The translations under genes and the position numbers were made by a program. From positions 1 through 45,872 of the forward strand of contig CANLGW010000003.1 of the NCBI GenBank assembly GCA_947490395.1: 45,872 nt of DNA, given 5' to 3'. Origin of the DNA: Alphaproteobacteria bacterium (lineage in GTDB: Bacteria; Pseudomonadota; Alphaproteobacteria; Paracaedibacterales; CAIOTO01). The notes beneath the pieces were generated by a model that made no database searches, had not been told where the DNA came from, and saw only the letters and a program-made list of their open reading frames with translations. Each line of letters begins with the position of its first letter. Within the stretch, counting starts at the first letter, position 1. This document shows positions 16,182 through 26,107 of the stretch, one piece after another.

Positions 16182-19100
16182 TTGCTCTCATTCAGGCGTC
16201 TTTTCAGCGCAGTCGCGCCGTTCTTTTACTGTTAACCCTATTTATTTTATGGGGATTGCATGCTTATATAATGATTCCAAAAGAATCAACCCCTGACGTT
16301 AAAATACCAATTATTTATGTATCGCTTACCTATGATGGCATTTCACCACAAGATGCCGAACGCCTTTTACTAAGACCAACGGAACAAGAACTACGATCCA
16401 TTGAAGGTGTTAAAGAAATGCGATCAACCGCCTTTGAAGGAGGCGCTAACATCATACTTGAATTTAATGCGGGCTTTAATGTTGATAAGGCACGTCTTAA
16501 TGTTCGTGATAAAGTTAATATCGCCAAACCAAATTTGCCCGTTGATGTTAAGGAACCAGTTATCAATGAAGTGAACCTAAGTTTATTTCCTATTTTAATT
16601 ATTAAACTATCGGGAGATGCTCCCGAACGTGTTCTTTACAATATTGCACATACGCTCAAAAATGATATTGAATCAACTATTCCAGCCGTTCTCCAGGCCG
16701 AAATTGTTGGCAACCGTGACGAAGTTGTTGAAGTGCTCATTCAACCAGCGCATCAAGAAAAATATGGTCTTTTATTTGATCAGGTTATGCACAATCTAAT
16801 ATCAAATAATCAAATTGTGTCAGCAGGATATGTTGAAAAGCAAAAAGGGAGATTTAGTATCAAAGTCCCTGGTGTATTTGAAACCATTGATGATATCATG
16901 AACCTCCCTCTTTTGGCGCATGATGATGCCATTATTAAGCTAAAAGATGTTTGCTCCATTCGAAAAACATTTAAAGATGCAACAACACGTGCCTATGATC
17001 GCCTGAATTTAAATGAGACAAAACAAACGGTTGTGCTGGAAGTATCCAAACGCACTGGACAAAATCTGATTGATACTGTTGAGGCCATAAAAACAGTCGT
17101 TATGGCTTCACAAAAAAGATGGCCGCCTCACGTCACCGTAAGTTTTGCCCAAGATGAATCACATAAAATTAAAGATATGCTTCTTGATCTTCAAAATAAT
17201 ATTATCAGCGCCGTTATTTTAGTATTAGCTGTGATTATTTTTGCCTTGGGACTCCGATCGGCTTTGCTCGTTGGCATTGCTGTTCCTGGTTCTTTCCTCA
17301 TTGGAATGATGGTTTTATCGTTGCTTGGATATACAGTTAATATTGTTGTTCTGTTCAGCCTAATCTTTTCTGTTGGTATGCTGGTTGATGGTGCCATTAT
17401 CGTTGTAGAATATGCCGATCGCCGAATTGCTGAAGGCATCAATCACATTGATGCCTATAAAGAAGCTGCTATTCGTATGACATGGCCAGTAATTACATCG
17501 ACCCTTACGATACTTGTTGTCTTTATGCCCCTCCTCTTTTGGCCAGGCGTTGTTGGCCAATTCATGAAATTTATGCCAATTACACTTATTATCGTCTTAA
17601 CAGCTTCTATTTTTATGGCACTTATTTTTCTTCCTGTTATCAATTCGACACTATCCGCACCAAAGAAAATCATTTCACATGTCATGAAAGATGATTGGCT
17701 TGAACGATTTACTACAAAATATGTAGCCTATCTTGAAACAATTCTTGATCATCCAAAACGCATTATGGGCATTGCGATGCTATGTCTTATTGGGGTATTT
17801 GCTTTGTATAAAATAGCTGGACGTGGCGTTGAATTCTTCCCCGACGTTGAACCAACAGCAACGGCTATTTATGTGCATGCACGTGGAAATTTATCAATTG
17901 ACGAAAAAGATACGCTCGTTCGACAAGTTGAAGCTAAAATTAGAGATATGTCCGAATTTTCATCCATTTATACACGTATTGGCAAGCAATCAACCAATGG
18001 TGGCCCTATTGCAGATGATGTCATTGGCATTATCACACTGGAATTTGTGGATTGGAAAGAACGCCGAAAAGTTGCAAACATCATGAAAGACGTTGAACGA
18101 CGAACAACGGGAGCCATCAACGGTATACCTGGCGTTAGCCTTGAAATTGTTAAACAAAAATCAGGGCCACCTTCAGTAAAACCGATCGCTATTGAAATAT
18201 CTAGTTATGATTACAAAAAATTAAATCCCGTTTTAACACGATTACGGATGTTTATGGAAAAAATCCCAGGCCTTATTGATATTGAAGATAATCTTCCTAT
18301 CCCTGGCATTGAATGGACACTTAACGTAAACCGCGAGAAAGCAGCCCAAAGCGGCGTAAGTATAGCAACACTTGGTCAAACATTAAAACTAATTACGACA
18401 GGGACACGCCTTAGCACGTACCGTCCAAATGATGCCCAAGATGAAATTGACATTGTCCTGCGTTTTCATGAGAGCAATCGCGGATTGGAACAATTAGACA
18501 CGCTTCGTATTTTAACAAAAAATGGCACTGTCCCTATTAGTCATTTTATCACAAAAATACCAACACCGAAGGTGGCCACCATTAATCGTACAGATGGATT
18601 CCCCATCCTAACACTACAAGCCAATGTGGTACCAGGCGTCTTAGTTGCTGATAAAATAAAAGAAATCGACACATGGATTAAATCAGAAACATTTGATCCA
18701 GATGTACGCATCCATTTTAAAGGTGAAGATAAGGATCAACGAGAAGCGATGTCATTCTTACTCGGCGCCTTTGGGATTGCCCTATTTATGGTCGCCGTTA
18801 TTTTGGTCACGCAATTCAACAGCTTTTTTAGTATGGGTCTTGTTCTTACATCAGTTGTGATGTCAACCATTGGTGTCTTTGTTGGGCTTATGGCACATCA
18901 CCTAGCCTTTGGAATTGTTATGGGGGGCATTGGCGTAATCGCACTCGCGGGTATTATTGTATCAAACAATATTATTTTAATTGATACCTATGATACATTA
19001 ATTGCTGAACTTATTAATAAAAAAGGTACAGTTACGCAACATGATGCAAAAACGGCTATTCTAGAAACTGGACGTCAACGCTTACGTCCAGTTATTTTAA

Positions 19101-19315
19101 CAAAGATGACAACAATCTTGGGTCTACTTCCCATTATGTTTGGTGTAAATCTTGATTTCATTAATGGAGACGTTACGATTGGTGCACCGTCAACAGAATG
19201 GTGGATTTTACTATCAACATGCATTGTATATGGTGTGCTTTTTGCTAGCAGCCTAACATTATTCTTCACGCCTTCAGCGTTGATGTGGCGCGCGCAACAA
19301 ATTTATCCCAAATAA
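16178..19315 (+). CDS. RND efflux transporter permease
   Basis: 1045 residues with the twelve-helix RND layout: a helix near the N-terminus, a large periplasmic loop (about 30-330), five or six helices, a second loop (about 550-855) and final helices. The N-terminal signature MIPKESTPDVKIPIIYVSLTYDG is typical. Helix 4 reads SVGMLVDGAIIVVEYADRR, with one Asp in the proton-relay position instead of the Asp-Asp pair of AcrB-like drug pumps. Substrate cannot be predicted from this. It is encoded four bases into the adaptor and forms an inner-membrane proton-driven pump with it. Confidence 0.9.
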   Translation: MIALIQASFQRSRAVLLLLTLFILWGLHAYIMIPKESTPDVKIPIIYVSLTYDGISPQDAERLLLRPTEQELRSIEGVKEMRSTAFEGGANIILEFNAGFNVDKARLNVRDKVNIAKPNLPVDVKEPVINEVNLSLFPILIIKLSGDAPERVLYNIAHTLKNDIESTIPAVLQAEIVGNRDEVVEVLIQPAHQEKYGLLFDQVMHNLISNNQIVSAGYVEKQKGRFSIKVPGVFETIDDIMNLPLLAHDDAIIKLKDVCSIRKTFKDATTRAYDRLNLNETKQTVVLEVSKRTGQNLIDTVEAIKTVVMASQKRWPPHVTVSFAQDESHKIKDMLLDLQNNIISAVILVLAVIIFALGLRSALLVGIAVPGSFLIGMMVLSLLGYTVNIVVLFSLIFSVGMLVDGAIIVVEYADRRIAEGINHIDAYKEAAIRMTWPVITSTLTILVVFMPLLFWPGVVGQFMKFMPITLIIVLTASIFMALIFLPVINSTLSAPKKIISHVMKDDWLERFTTKYVAYLETILDHPKRIMGIAMLCLIGVFALYKIAGRGVEFFPDVEPTATAIYVHARGNLSIDEKDTLVRQVEAKIRDMSEFSSIYTRIGKQSTNGGPIADDVIGIITLEFVDWKERRKVANIMKDVERRTTGAINGIPGVSLEIVKQKSGPPSVKPIAIEISSYDYKKLNPVLTRLRMFMEKIPGLIDIEDNLPIPGIEWTLNVNREKAAQSGVSIATLGQTLKLITTGTRLSTYRPNDAQDEIDIVLRFHESNRGLEQLDTLRILTKNGTVPISHFITKIPTPKVATINRTDGFPILTLQANVVPGVLVADKIKEIDTWIKSETFDPDVRIHFKGEDKDQREAMSFLLGAFGIALFMVAVILVTQFNSFFSMGLVLTSVVMSTIGVFVGLMAHHLAFGIVMGGIGVIALAGIIVSNNIILIDTYDTLIAELINKKGTVTQHDAKTAILETGRQRLRPVILTKMTTILGLLPIMFGVNLDFINGDVTIGAPSTEWWILLSTCIVYGVLFASSLTLFFTPSALMWRAQQIYPK

Positions 19316-19352
19316 AATATATTATTTTTATATTTACTTTATATTAATAAAT

Positions 19353-19372
19353 TAAATATAATATTATATTTA
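19353..19372. repeat. 20-base perfect palindrome upstream of rpoH
   Basis: TAAATATAATATTATATTTA reads the same on both strands. It lies in the 79-base gap between the RND permease stop and the rpoH start. It may act as an operator or a local melting site in the rpoH leader. Some such palindromes are expected by chance in very AT-rich DNA. Confidence 0.5.
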
Positions 19373-19394
19373 TAATCATATAAAGTATTGGCAA

Positions 19395-20276
19395 ATGGAA
19401 CATACAGGCTCACAAACCTATCAATCCGATTTGACCTTTATAAAGGGAGCAATGAACGTTCCTTTGCTAAGTCCAGAAGAAGAATATACATTAACGCATG
19501 CCTGGTATTATGAGCAGGATGAGCAAGCACTCGCTAAAATTATTTCCTCGTACGGTAAACTTGTCATTAGTATCGCCGTTCGTTTTAAGCATTATGGATT
19601 ATCATTAAATGATTTAATTCAGGAGGGTAATTTAGGGCTTTTGCATGCAGCTCAACGTTTTGACCCTGAACGGAATGTACGCTTTTCAACCTATTCAAAA
19701 TGGTGGATTCGCGCATTCATTCAGGATTTTGTGCTTCGCAATTGGTCTATCGTCCGAACAGGATCCACAACATCGCAGAAAATGTTATTCTTTAATCTAA
19801 GACGGCTAAAAAATCAATTATCGCACTTATCCAATGAACTGATGTCGCATGATCAACATCTTGAAATAGCTAATCTTTTACACGTACCACTGAATGATGT
19901 CGCAGAAATGGAAAACAGATTAATCAATCATGATTTTTCACTCAGCATGACACCTGAGCATTCAGAAGAAGAATGGCTATCATCCCTTAAAGATGAACGA
20001 CGAACCCCAGAAGAGGAAAGTACACTCCTTGAAAATAAACATATCCACAGTCAGTGGATTGAAAAAGCAATGCAAGCGTTAAACCCACGAGAAGTTCATA
20101 TCATCCTACAAAGACGTTTAAATCATACCCCCGAAACACTGGAGAATATTGGTAAAACATTAGGTATAACAAAAGAACGCGTGAGGCAGCTTGAAGTACG
20201 CGCCATACGAAAAATGAAACATTATTTTTTAGATATGTATAGTGAAGTTAAGCAATCGCTTGATTTTAAATCATAA
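19395..20276 (+). CDS. rpoH: RNA polymerase sigma factor RpoH (heat-shock sigma-32)
   Basis: 293 residues. Region 2 is clear (LIQEGNLGLLHAAQRFDPER, then RFSTYSKWWIRAFIQDFVLRNWSIVR), as is the RpoH box (QKMLFFNLRRLKNQL) that distinguishes heat-shock sigmas. Region 4.2 reads TLENIGKTLGITKERVRQLEVRAI. It directs RNA polymerase to heat-shock and envelope-stress promoters. It starts 79 bases after the RND pump and converges on rplS, sharing the hairpin between them. The AT-rich palindrome at 19353 may affect its expression. Confidence 0.93.
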   Translation: MEHTGSQTYQSDLTFIKGAMNVPLLSPEEEYTLTHAWYYEQDEQALAKIISSYGKLVISIAVRFKHYGLSLNDLIQEGNLGLLHAAQRFDPERNVRFSTYSKWWIRAFIQDFVLRNWSIVRTGSTTSQKMLFFNLRRLKNQLSHLSNELMSHDQHLEIANLLHVPLNDVAEMENRLINHDFSLSMTPEHSEEEWLSSLKDERRTPEEESTLLENKHIHSQWIEKAMQALNPREVHIILQRRLNHTPETLENIGKTLGITKERVRQLEVRAIRKMKHYFLDMYSEVKQSLDFKS

Positions 20277-20277
20277 A

Positions 20278-20307
20278 AAAACCTACGACCAAATGGAACA
20301 TAGGTTT
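20278..20307 (-). terminator. Intrinsic terminator of trmD-rplS
   Basis: AAACCTA (20279-20285) pairs with TAGGTTT (20301-20307), with a further small CC/GG pairing inside. On minus the stem runs straight into seven T, the canonical arrangement for the rplS transcript. rpoH ends at its edge on the other strand and may share it. Confidence 0.7.
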
Positions 20308-20330
20308 CTGTATTCGTTCAACACAGGTAC

Positions 20331-20723
20331 TTAAGCAGATGGTGTTGAAGCAACTGTTTTCTTTACATCACGGCGGCGTTCAGCAATACGCGCGCGCTTA
20401 CCTGTCAAACCACGAAGATAATAGAGTTTCGCACGGCAAACATCACCCTGACGGATCAGTTCAACACGAATATTTGGTGAATAAAGAGGGAATACACGTT
20501 CAACACCTTCTCCATTCGATAATTTACGCACACGGAAAGAAGAGTTAATTCCACGGTTCTTACGCCCGAGAACAACACCTTCATAAGGCTGAACACGTTC
20601 ACGCTCACCTTCAACAACTTTCACATGCACACGAACCGTGTCACCTGCGCGAAAATCAGGAAATACTTTATTTTCAGCTAATTTTAATAGATGCTCATGT
20701 TCAAGCGTCTGAAGTAAATTCAT
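20331..20723 (-). CDS. rplS: 50S ribosomal protein L19
   Basis: 130 residues, normal length. The typical L19 core is visible: [44 protein letters not shown] region, [15 protein letters not shown] and [18 protein letters not shown]. It sits at the 30S-50S interface. It follows trmD by two bases on the same strand. The classic rpsP-rimM-trmD-rplS order is cut down here to trmD-rplS, because rpsP and rimM are not upstream. Confidence 0.96.
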   Translation of the reverse strand: MNLLQTLEHEHLLKLAENKVFPDFRAGDTVRVHVKVVEGERERVQPYEGVVLGRKNRGINSSFRVRKLSNGEGVERVFPLYSPNIRVELIRQGDVCRAKLYYLRGLTGKRARIAERRRDVKKTVASTPSA

Positions 20724-20725
20724 TA

Positions 20726-21511
20726 TTAGTCTCCTTTGGCAGCGAACGAACCACCTTTGCCACTTTGCGTGCGCTTGGTGCTTGCCCTCTGGTTATCATA
20801 TGCCTTCCAGATATCTGGTCGGCGCTCTTTTGTTATTTGTTCTGCTGATTTTTGTCGCCATGCAGCGATTTTTGAATGGTCACCCGACAACAGAACTTCG
20901 GGCACGACCTTATTTTGCCAAATACGAGGCTTACTATACTGCGAAAATTCAAGTAAGTCTAGCTCAAAACTTTCAGAAGTTTTTGCTTCCTCTTTAATAA
21001 GCACACCAGGCAACAAACGAACACACGCATCAATTAAGGTAAGCGCTGCCATTTCGCCCCCTGAAAGAACATAATCACCAAGACTAATTTCAATAAGACC
21101 TTTTTCTTCGCGCCAGTATTCGACCAAACGATCATCTACCCCTTCATAACGGCCGCACAAAACAACAATCCCCGATGGATTTTGGCTAAGGGTGCGAACT
21201 ATTGCTTGTGTTAATGGCGCACCGCGCGGCGTGACATATATATACTGTGGCGACGCTTTTCCTTCATATAATGTTTCTGCAGCGCAGAGCGCGCCATGAA
21301 CAACGTCTGCCATCATAACAAGGCCAGCCCCCCCCCCATAGGGCGTATCGTCAACTGTATTATGTTTATCCTTTGCAAAATCACGAATATTAATGGCGTC
21401 CAAACACCATTTTTGATGAGCCAAAGCTTTTCCTGCAATTGAATGCGCAAGCGGTCCTGGAAACATTTCAGGAAAAAGTGTTAAAACAGTTGCGCGCCAG
21501 GCTGATGTCAT
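20726..21511 (-). CDS. trmD: tRNA (guanine-N1-)-methyltransferase TrmD
   Basis: 261 residues. It methylates G37 of tRNAs with a G36 to prevent +1 frameshifting. SPOUT trefoil-knot motifs are visible: [11 protein letters not shown] at the N-terminus, [26 protein letters not shown], and [20 protein letters not shown] (the knot that holds SAM). A short basic C-terminal tail ([11 protein letters not shown]) is added. It is separated from rplS by two bases and transcribed divergently from trmJ, with a 53-base shared promoter gap. Confidence 0.95.
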   Translation of the reverse strand: MTSAWRATVLTLFPEMFPGPLAHSIAGKALAHQKWCLDAINIRDFAKDKHNTVDDTPYGGGAGLVMMADVVHGALCAAETLYEGKASPQYIYVTPRGAPLTQAIVRTLSQNPSGIVVLCGRYEGVDDRLVEYWREEKGLIEISLGDYVLSGGEMAALTLIDACVRLLPGVLIKEEAKTSESFELDLLEFSQYSKPRIWQNKVVPEVLLSGDHSKIAAWRQKSAEQITKERRPDIWKAYDNQRASTKRTQSGKGGSFAAKGD

Positions 21512-21564
21512 GGTTCTATCACTATGAATATTAGTTTGGTTGACTGTAAGGGATTTTAAAAATC

Positions 21565-22287
21565 ATGTCTACGTACATTATTTTAGTTGGCACACAATTA
21601 CCTGAAAATTTAGGTAGCGTCGCACGCGTTATGGGAAATTTTAACCAAACGCAACTTCGTCTTGTCGCGCCACTTGCCGATAAACAGGATCCAAAAGCCA
21701 TGGCCATGGCCGTCAGTTCGCATCCTATTTTAGCAAACGCTATGTGTTTTGATTCCATTCAAGACGCAACTCATGATTGCTGCACCGTTATTGGAACGAC
21801 CGCACAACCGCGTGATGTGATTAAACATCATGCAACACCTTTTTCATTTGCGCATGATTATGCCACCCTTCCAAGCCCCGTTGGCATTCTTTTTGGCCCA
21901 GAACGAACAGGACTCACCACGGATCAAATTGCATTATGCCAACAAACCCTACACATCCCTGTCAATCCTGATTTTTCATCCTTAAATCTTTCCCATGCGG
22001 TTGGCATTATTTTGTATGAACTCTTTCAAAAACAAAACGATACTTCACCCTTTTGGCAACATGGGAAAACACTGCCCGCCACTACTGCTGAAATTGATGC
22101 CTTTTTAAATTTTCTTGAAGAAAAATTAAATCATACGCATTTTTGGCGGACAGAGGCAAAAAAACCAGGTATGCGCCGCAATCTATTTGGTTTTTTCAAA
22201 CGACAGATGGTCTTTAAGCAAGACATCCAAACCCTACGTGGCATGATTGAAGCCCTAGAACACACACCTGTAAAAGACAAAGAATAG
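21565..22287 (+). CDS. trmJ: tRNA (cytidine/uridine-2'-O-)-methyltransferase, TrmJ-type
   Basis: 240 residues of the SpoU/SPOUT class. The N-terminal motif reads ILVGTQLPENLGSVARVMGNF. Motif 2 is GILFGPERTGLTTDQI and motif 3 is IPVNPDFSSLNLSHAVGIILYEL, forming the SAM-binding knot. The C-terminal extension (FFKRQMVFKQDIQTLRGMI) is the usual TrmJ tail. It probably 2'-O-methylates position 32 of tRNAs. It is divergent from trmD and converges with fliI over 24 bases. Confidence 0.88.
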   Translation: MSTYIILVGTQLPENLGSVARVMGNFNQTQLRLVAPLADKQDPKAMAMAVSSHPILANAMCFDSIQDATHDCCTVIGTTAQPRDVIKHHATPFSFAHDYATLPSPVGILFGPERTGLTTDQIALCQQTLHIPVNPDFSSLNLSHAVGIILYELFQKQNDTSPFWQHGKTLPATTAEIDAFLNFLEEKLNHTHFWRTEAKKPGMRRNLFGFFKRQMVFKQDIQTLRGMIEALEHTPVKDKE

Positions 22288-22311
22288 GCAGAACAGAACG
22301 TCAATACACCA

Positions 22312-23679
22312 TCACCCATTCACAATTGACTGCAACGTCGCAAACGCATCATGGATCGTCATGGTCTCATCACGTGTTTGGCTTAAAAATTGATCAAGTG
22401 GCAGTGATACCTCAATCGCACGATCCACTTCTGCATTTGCCCCTGCCCTGTAGGCACCCAATCGAATCATATCTGCCATATCTTCATAACTCGCCATCAA
22501 GGCACGCGCCGACTTTACGATCACATTTTCTTCCGCTGAATGACAGGCTGGAACAGTACGTGAAATACTCTTTAAAATATTAATCGCAGGAAATCTGCCA
22601 CGCTGTGCAATCGCCCTATCTAAAATAATATGCCCATCCAAAATACCACGAACAGCATCCGATATCGGTTCATTTGTATCATCACCATCGACAAGAACGG
22701 TAAATAACCCCGTAATATACCCTGTTTTTTTAGGCAACACCTGTTCAATGCCCGGCCCAGCACGTTCCAATAATTTTGGCAATTCAGCAAAAGCACTAGG
22801 TGGGTACCCCTTTGTCGTGGGAGGCTCGCCAGCCGATAAACCAATCTCACGCTGCGCCATCGCAAAACGCGTTACACTATCCATTAAGCATAGAACAGAC
22901 AACCCTTGATCCCTAAAATATTCAGCAAGACTCATCGTTAAATATGCAGCTTGTCTGCGCATCAATGGAGATTCATCAGATGTTGCAACGACCAAAATAC
23001 TTCGTTTTAGTCCATCTTCGCCTAAAGTTTCCTCAATGAAATCATTTACTTCACGCCCACGTTCACCAACCAAACCAATGATGCATATATCGCAAGCCGT
23101 ATACCGTGCAAACATTGAAAGTAACATGGACTTTCCAACACCAGAGCCCGCAAAAATCCCCATACGTTGCCCCTTGCAGCATGTCAGAAACGTATTAACG
23201 GCACGAATGCCAACATCAATACGATCCACCACGCGGGCACGCAAACTCGATTGAATTGGTGAAGATTGCAAGGGATATACCTCCATCCCATAGTCAAGCG
23301 CACCTGCACCATCAATTGGCTCACCTAATGCATTAATCACACGCCCGCACCAGTTTCGCGTTGGTCTAAAGTTCGCTGCCCCATGGTCAAACATAACACG
23401 GCACCCAGCACCAATACCAATTAAAGCGCCAAAAGGCATAATAAGTGCATAATCCCCATTAAAACCTACAACCTCAGCCGCAAGTGGCTGACTTGCTTGA
23501 ACAGGTACATTCTGAAAAATTGAATCATCCACATTTGGATAAATCCAACAGCGCGATCCAATACTGAGGATTTTATTTTTAATTTCAACGGTTAGAATAA
23601 GACCCTGAACAGCACAGACCGTACCATGAATTTCAATGGTAGGAAGGGATTTTATTTGCGTATTTAATAAGGTGAACAT
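22312..23679 (-). CDS. fliI: Flagellum-specific ATPase FliI
   Basis: 455 residues. Walker A is GIFAGSGVGKSMLLSM. The family stretches GLVGERGREVNDFIEE, VLCLMDSVTRFAMAQREIGLSAGEPPTTKGYPPSAFAELP and ILDGHIILDRAIA separate FliI/YscN export ATPases from F1 beta. It powers export of flagellar substrates at the cytoplasmic face. The flagellar and type III homologues are close, and FliI is chosen because of the adjacent csrA, a usual flagellar-cluster neighbour, and the absence of sct genes. No other fli gene is in the window. It lies eight bases after csrA. Confidence 0.85.
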   Translation of the reverse strand: MFTLLNTQIKSLPTIEIHGTVCAVQGLILTVEIKNKILSIGSRCWIYPNVDDSIFQNVPVQASQPLAAEVVGFNGDYALIMPFGALIGIGAGCRVMFDHGAANFRPTRNWCGRVINALGEPIDGAGALDYGMEVYPLQSSPIQSSLRARVVDRIDVGIRAVNTFLTCCKGQRMGIFAGSGVGKSMLLSMFARYTACDICIIGLVGERGREVNDFIEETLGEDGLKRSILVVATSDESPLMRRQAAYLTMSLAEYFRDQGLSVLCLMDSVTRFAMAQREIGLSAGEPPTTKGYPPSAFAELPKLLERAGPGIEQVLPKKTGYITGLFTVLVDGDDTNEPISDAVRGILDGHIILDRAIAQRGRFPAINILKSISRTVPACHSAEENVIVKSARALMASYEDMADMIRLGAYRAGANAEVDRAIEVSLPLDQFLSQTRDETMTIHDAFATLQSIVNG

Positions 23680-23687
23680 ACAAATAT

Positions 23688-23936
23688 TTACGTATCAGGG
23701 GAAGACGACAGAGCTGCTGAAATATCAAGGAGTGTACGTTGTACATCAAGCGCATCATGCGCAGCAGCCACTGTTTCAGCCTTTATTTTCTCATGCAACT
23801 CACGGCGTAACACCTTTTCACCTGCAGGAAATTTAAAACCAAGCTTAACGGATTTCCCTTGAATCTCAATGAGTGTTACTTCGATCACATCATTAATAAT
23901 AACCGCTTCACCCAATTTTCGCGTCAAATAAAGCAT
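23688..23936 (-). CDS. csrA: Carbon storage regulator CsrA
   Basis: 82 residues; the usual core is about 60, so it has a helical C-terminal extension (HDALDVQRTLLDISAALSSSPDT). The core MLYLTRKLGEAVIINDVIEV, with GFKFPAGEKVLRRELHEKI after it, is standard and includes the RNA-contacting Arg-rich edges. The start is the ATG at 23936, eight bases after a perfect AGGAGG, although the frame stays open further upstream. CsrA binds GGA motifs in leaders, and its own AGGAGG could allow autoregulation. It precedes fliI, consistent with control of flagellar expression. Confidence 0.9.
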   Translation of the reverse strand: MLYLTRKLGEAVIINDVIEVTLIEIQGKSVKLGFKFPAGEKVLRRELHEKIKAETVAAAHDALDVQRTLLDISAALSSSPDT

Positions 23937-23960
23937 TAGACATACCTCCTGCACGTCATT

Positions 23961-23979
23961 CACCCTTTTTAAAGGGGTG
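23961..23979 (-). promoter_or_regulatory. Hairpin in the csrA leader
   Basis: CACCC(C)TTT pairs with AAGGGTG around an AAA-type loop, ending about 12 bases before the csrA AGGAGG. It could position or occlude the ribosome site. A regulatory role is inferred from position only. Confidence 0.35.
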
Positions 23980-24058
23980 CAATTGTCGTAGCTGCCTCTA
24001 TTTTGGAGCCACACAGGTATATTAAAACAATTTTATTAAAAATATGCAATATTTTATT

Positions 24059-25849
24059 TTAAATAGACCCATTTACTTTTTCATCTATTTCCAGCCATCT
24101 CATTTCCACCCTATCCATTTGATCCTTCTTATCCGTCAATGCATTCGTAAGCGTTGCAAATAAAGACGCATCTTTTTGATACAATGCTGGATCCGCAAGC
24201 TTTACTTCGATTGCTTTAATCTCCGCCGACAATGCCTCAATCTGCCCCGGCAATTGGTCAAGATCGCGTTTTTCAGCATACGTTAAACGTACTTTTGTTG
24301 ATGGTTCAGCTTGCTTTGGCAAATCATTTGTTATTACTTTTTTAGACACTTCTTTAGCACTAACGACAGCTTGTCGCTGACGCACATAATCCTGATAACC
24401 GCCAACATATTCCATTGCCGTGCCATCACCTTCAAACACAATCAAACTTGTTACCAATTGATCTAAGAAATCACGATCATGACTAACAATTAAAAGTGTT
24501 CCTGAAAACACGTCCAAAACCTCAAGCAACAGATCCAACGTATCACTATCTAAATCATTTGTTGGTTCATCAAGAACCAAAAAATCACATGGCTGCGTCA
24601 TTGCTTTTGCTAAGGCTAAACGATTTCGCTCCCCGCCCGATAAAATATGCGTCATACCACGAATTTGATTTTCATCAAATAAATAGTCTTTAAGATAGGC
24701 CACAACATGACGGCTTTGATCCTGCACAACCACATGATCACCCCCATTAGGACATAAATTCTGCCATAAAGTTTTATTAAGATCGAGCGTTTCTTGCATC
24801 TGATCAAGGTATATAACGGATGTCGTCTCACCCCGTTTAATAGTTCCTTCATCAGGTTCCAAATCACCAACCAACATACGGATTAACGTTGTTTTCCCAG
24901 CCCCATTTGGCCCCATAATACCAATGCGATCGCCGCGCAATAAACGCAAATCAAAAGACCTTAGCAATGTGCGATCACCAATACTTTTTGTAATACCTGA
25001 TGCCTCTAAAATAAGTTGACTACCCCCTTGCATTTGAAAATTCGATGCTTCTACACTGCGGCGGGTATTGTGTTTGAGCTGACGGCGTTCTTCACGCATA
25101 GCAATCACCCGACGAAGACGTCCTTGATTGCGCTTACGACGCGCTGTAACCCCGCGTAACATCCAACGGGCTTCTTGGCGAAGGCGTGTATCCAGCCATG
25201 CCTTTTCACGCTCTTCCTGCTCCCATATGGCTTCAGACCATTCATCAAACATGGCAAACCCATGATTATTTTCATAAAAACACGATCGATCAATCCACCA
25301 TGTTTTATTTGATATGTTCTTTGAAAACTGCCTATCATGACTGATCACCACAAAAGCGCCACGGAAATTTTTAAGCCAATCTTCCAACCATTCGATCGTC
25401 GCAATATCCAAATGATTCGTCGGCTCATCCAGCAACAAAACATCAGGATCTTCAGCCAACGTCGCAGCAAGAGATAGACGACGCTGTTCGCCGCCCGATA
25501 AATGCTTAAGAGGTTTATCGAGAGGAACTTTTAATTCCGTCAAATAGACAGACGCTAAATAATCTTCCCGCGCAAAAGCAAGCACATAATCAAACGTCAT
25601 TTGTTCAGGATCCGTGATCACAAGACGCTGCGGCAAATAAGACACGCGCACTGACGGTTTTTTAAAAAGCGTCCCTGAATCAAGCTCTTGCAAACCACTC
25701 ATTACTTTCAGTAACGTTGATTTGCCCGAACCATTACGCCCAACAAGACAGACATGATCTTTTTCATGAAGATGTACGGTCCATTGATTGATCAAAGGAT
25801 CACCGCCAAAAGTCAAACTGGCATTCGTTAAGCTAACTAAAGGTTTCAT
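24059..25849 (-). CDS. uup: ABC-F family ATPase Uup
   Basis: About 596 residues with two ABC domains: Walker [10 protein letters not shown] (about 36) and GPNGAGKTT (about 315), signatures [12 protein letters not shown] and [12 protein letters not shown], and Walker [12 protein letters not shown] and [11 protein letters not shown]. The inter-domain linker [26 protein letters not shown] is diagnostic of Uup. A C-terminal coiled coil ([22 protein letters not shown]) binds DNA in relatives. There are no transmembrane helices. It is linked to ribosome and replication quality control. The insert in the first domain is short, as in other alphaproteobacterial Uup proteins. ATG at 25849 is preferred to the GTG one codon earlier. 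Confidence 0.9.
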   Translation of the reverse strand: MKPLVSLTNASLTFGGDPLINQWTVHLHEKDHVCLVGRNGSGKSTLLKVMSGLQELDSGTLFKKPSVRVSYLPQRLVITDPEQMTFDYVLAFAREDYLASVYLTELKVPLDKPLKHLSGGEQRRLSLAATLAEDPDVLLLDEPTNHLDIATIEWLEDWLKNFRGAFVVISHDRQFSKNISNKTWWIDRSCFYENNHGFAMFDEWSEAIWEQEEREKAWLDTRLRQEARWMLRGVTARRKRNQGRLRRVIAMREERRQLKHNTRRSVEASNFQMQGGSQLILEASGITKSIGDRTLLRSFDLRLLRGDRIGIMGPNGAGKTTLIRMLVGDLEPDEGTIKRGETTSVIYLDQMQETLDLNKTLWQNLCPNGGDHVVVQDQSRHVVAYLKDYLFDENQIRGMTHILSGGERNRLALAKAMTQPCDFLVLDEPTNDLDSDTLDLLLEVLDVFSGTLLIVSHDRDFLDQLVTSLIVFEGDGTAMEYVGGYQDYVRQRQAVVSAKEVSKKVITNDLPKQAEPSTKVRLTYAEKRDLDQLPGQIEALSAEIKAIEVKLADPALYQKDASLFATLTNALTDKKDQMDRVEMRWLEIDEKVNGSI

Positions 25850-25924
25850 CACTCACATTCACATTTCATACATATCCTATTATTTCTATCACCAAATGCG
25901 AACGAATCCAATTAATATACTTTT

Positions 25925-25970
25925 TGCCTTTGAAACATGAGAGATGCTCGGATCAAGTGCGAGCATGATG
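25925..25970 (+). repeat. Dispersed hairpin repeat, copy 1
   Basis: CTTTGAAACATGAGAG leads into the stem ATGCTCG (25944-25950), loop GATCAAGTG and CGAGCAT (25960-25966). The same leader and loop recur at 32802-32846 with a different but still complementary stem. It sits in the gap between uup and the 26108 gene and belongs to no coding frame. Confidence 0.8.
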
Positions 25971-26107
25971 CCTTTAGAAGAAGATTTATGCATTGTTCAC
26001 AAAAACTCACTATTGTTAATTTTTAAATTATTAAATAATACTTATTAAGTAAATATTAATATTTAATAATTTATAATAAAAAATATATACTTATAAGGAT
26101 TTTTATA

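Noticed and set aside
22312-23679. F1 ATP synthase subunit or type III YscN/SctN
   Set aside because: FliI-type motifs, neighbouring csrA and absence of atp or sct genes favour FliI.
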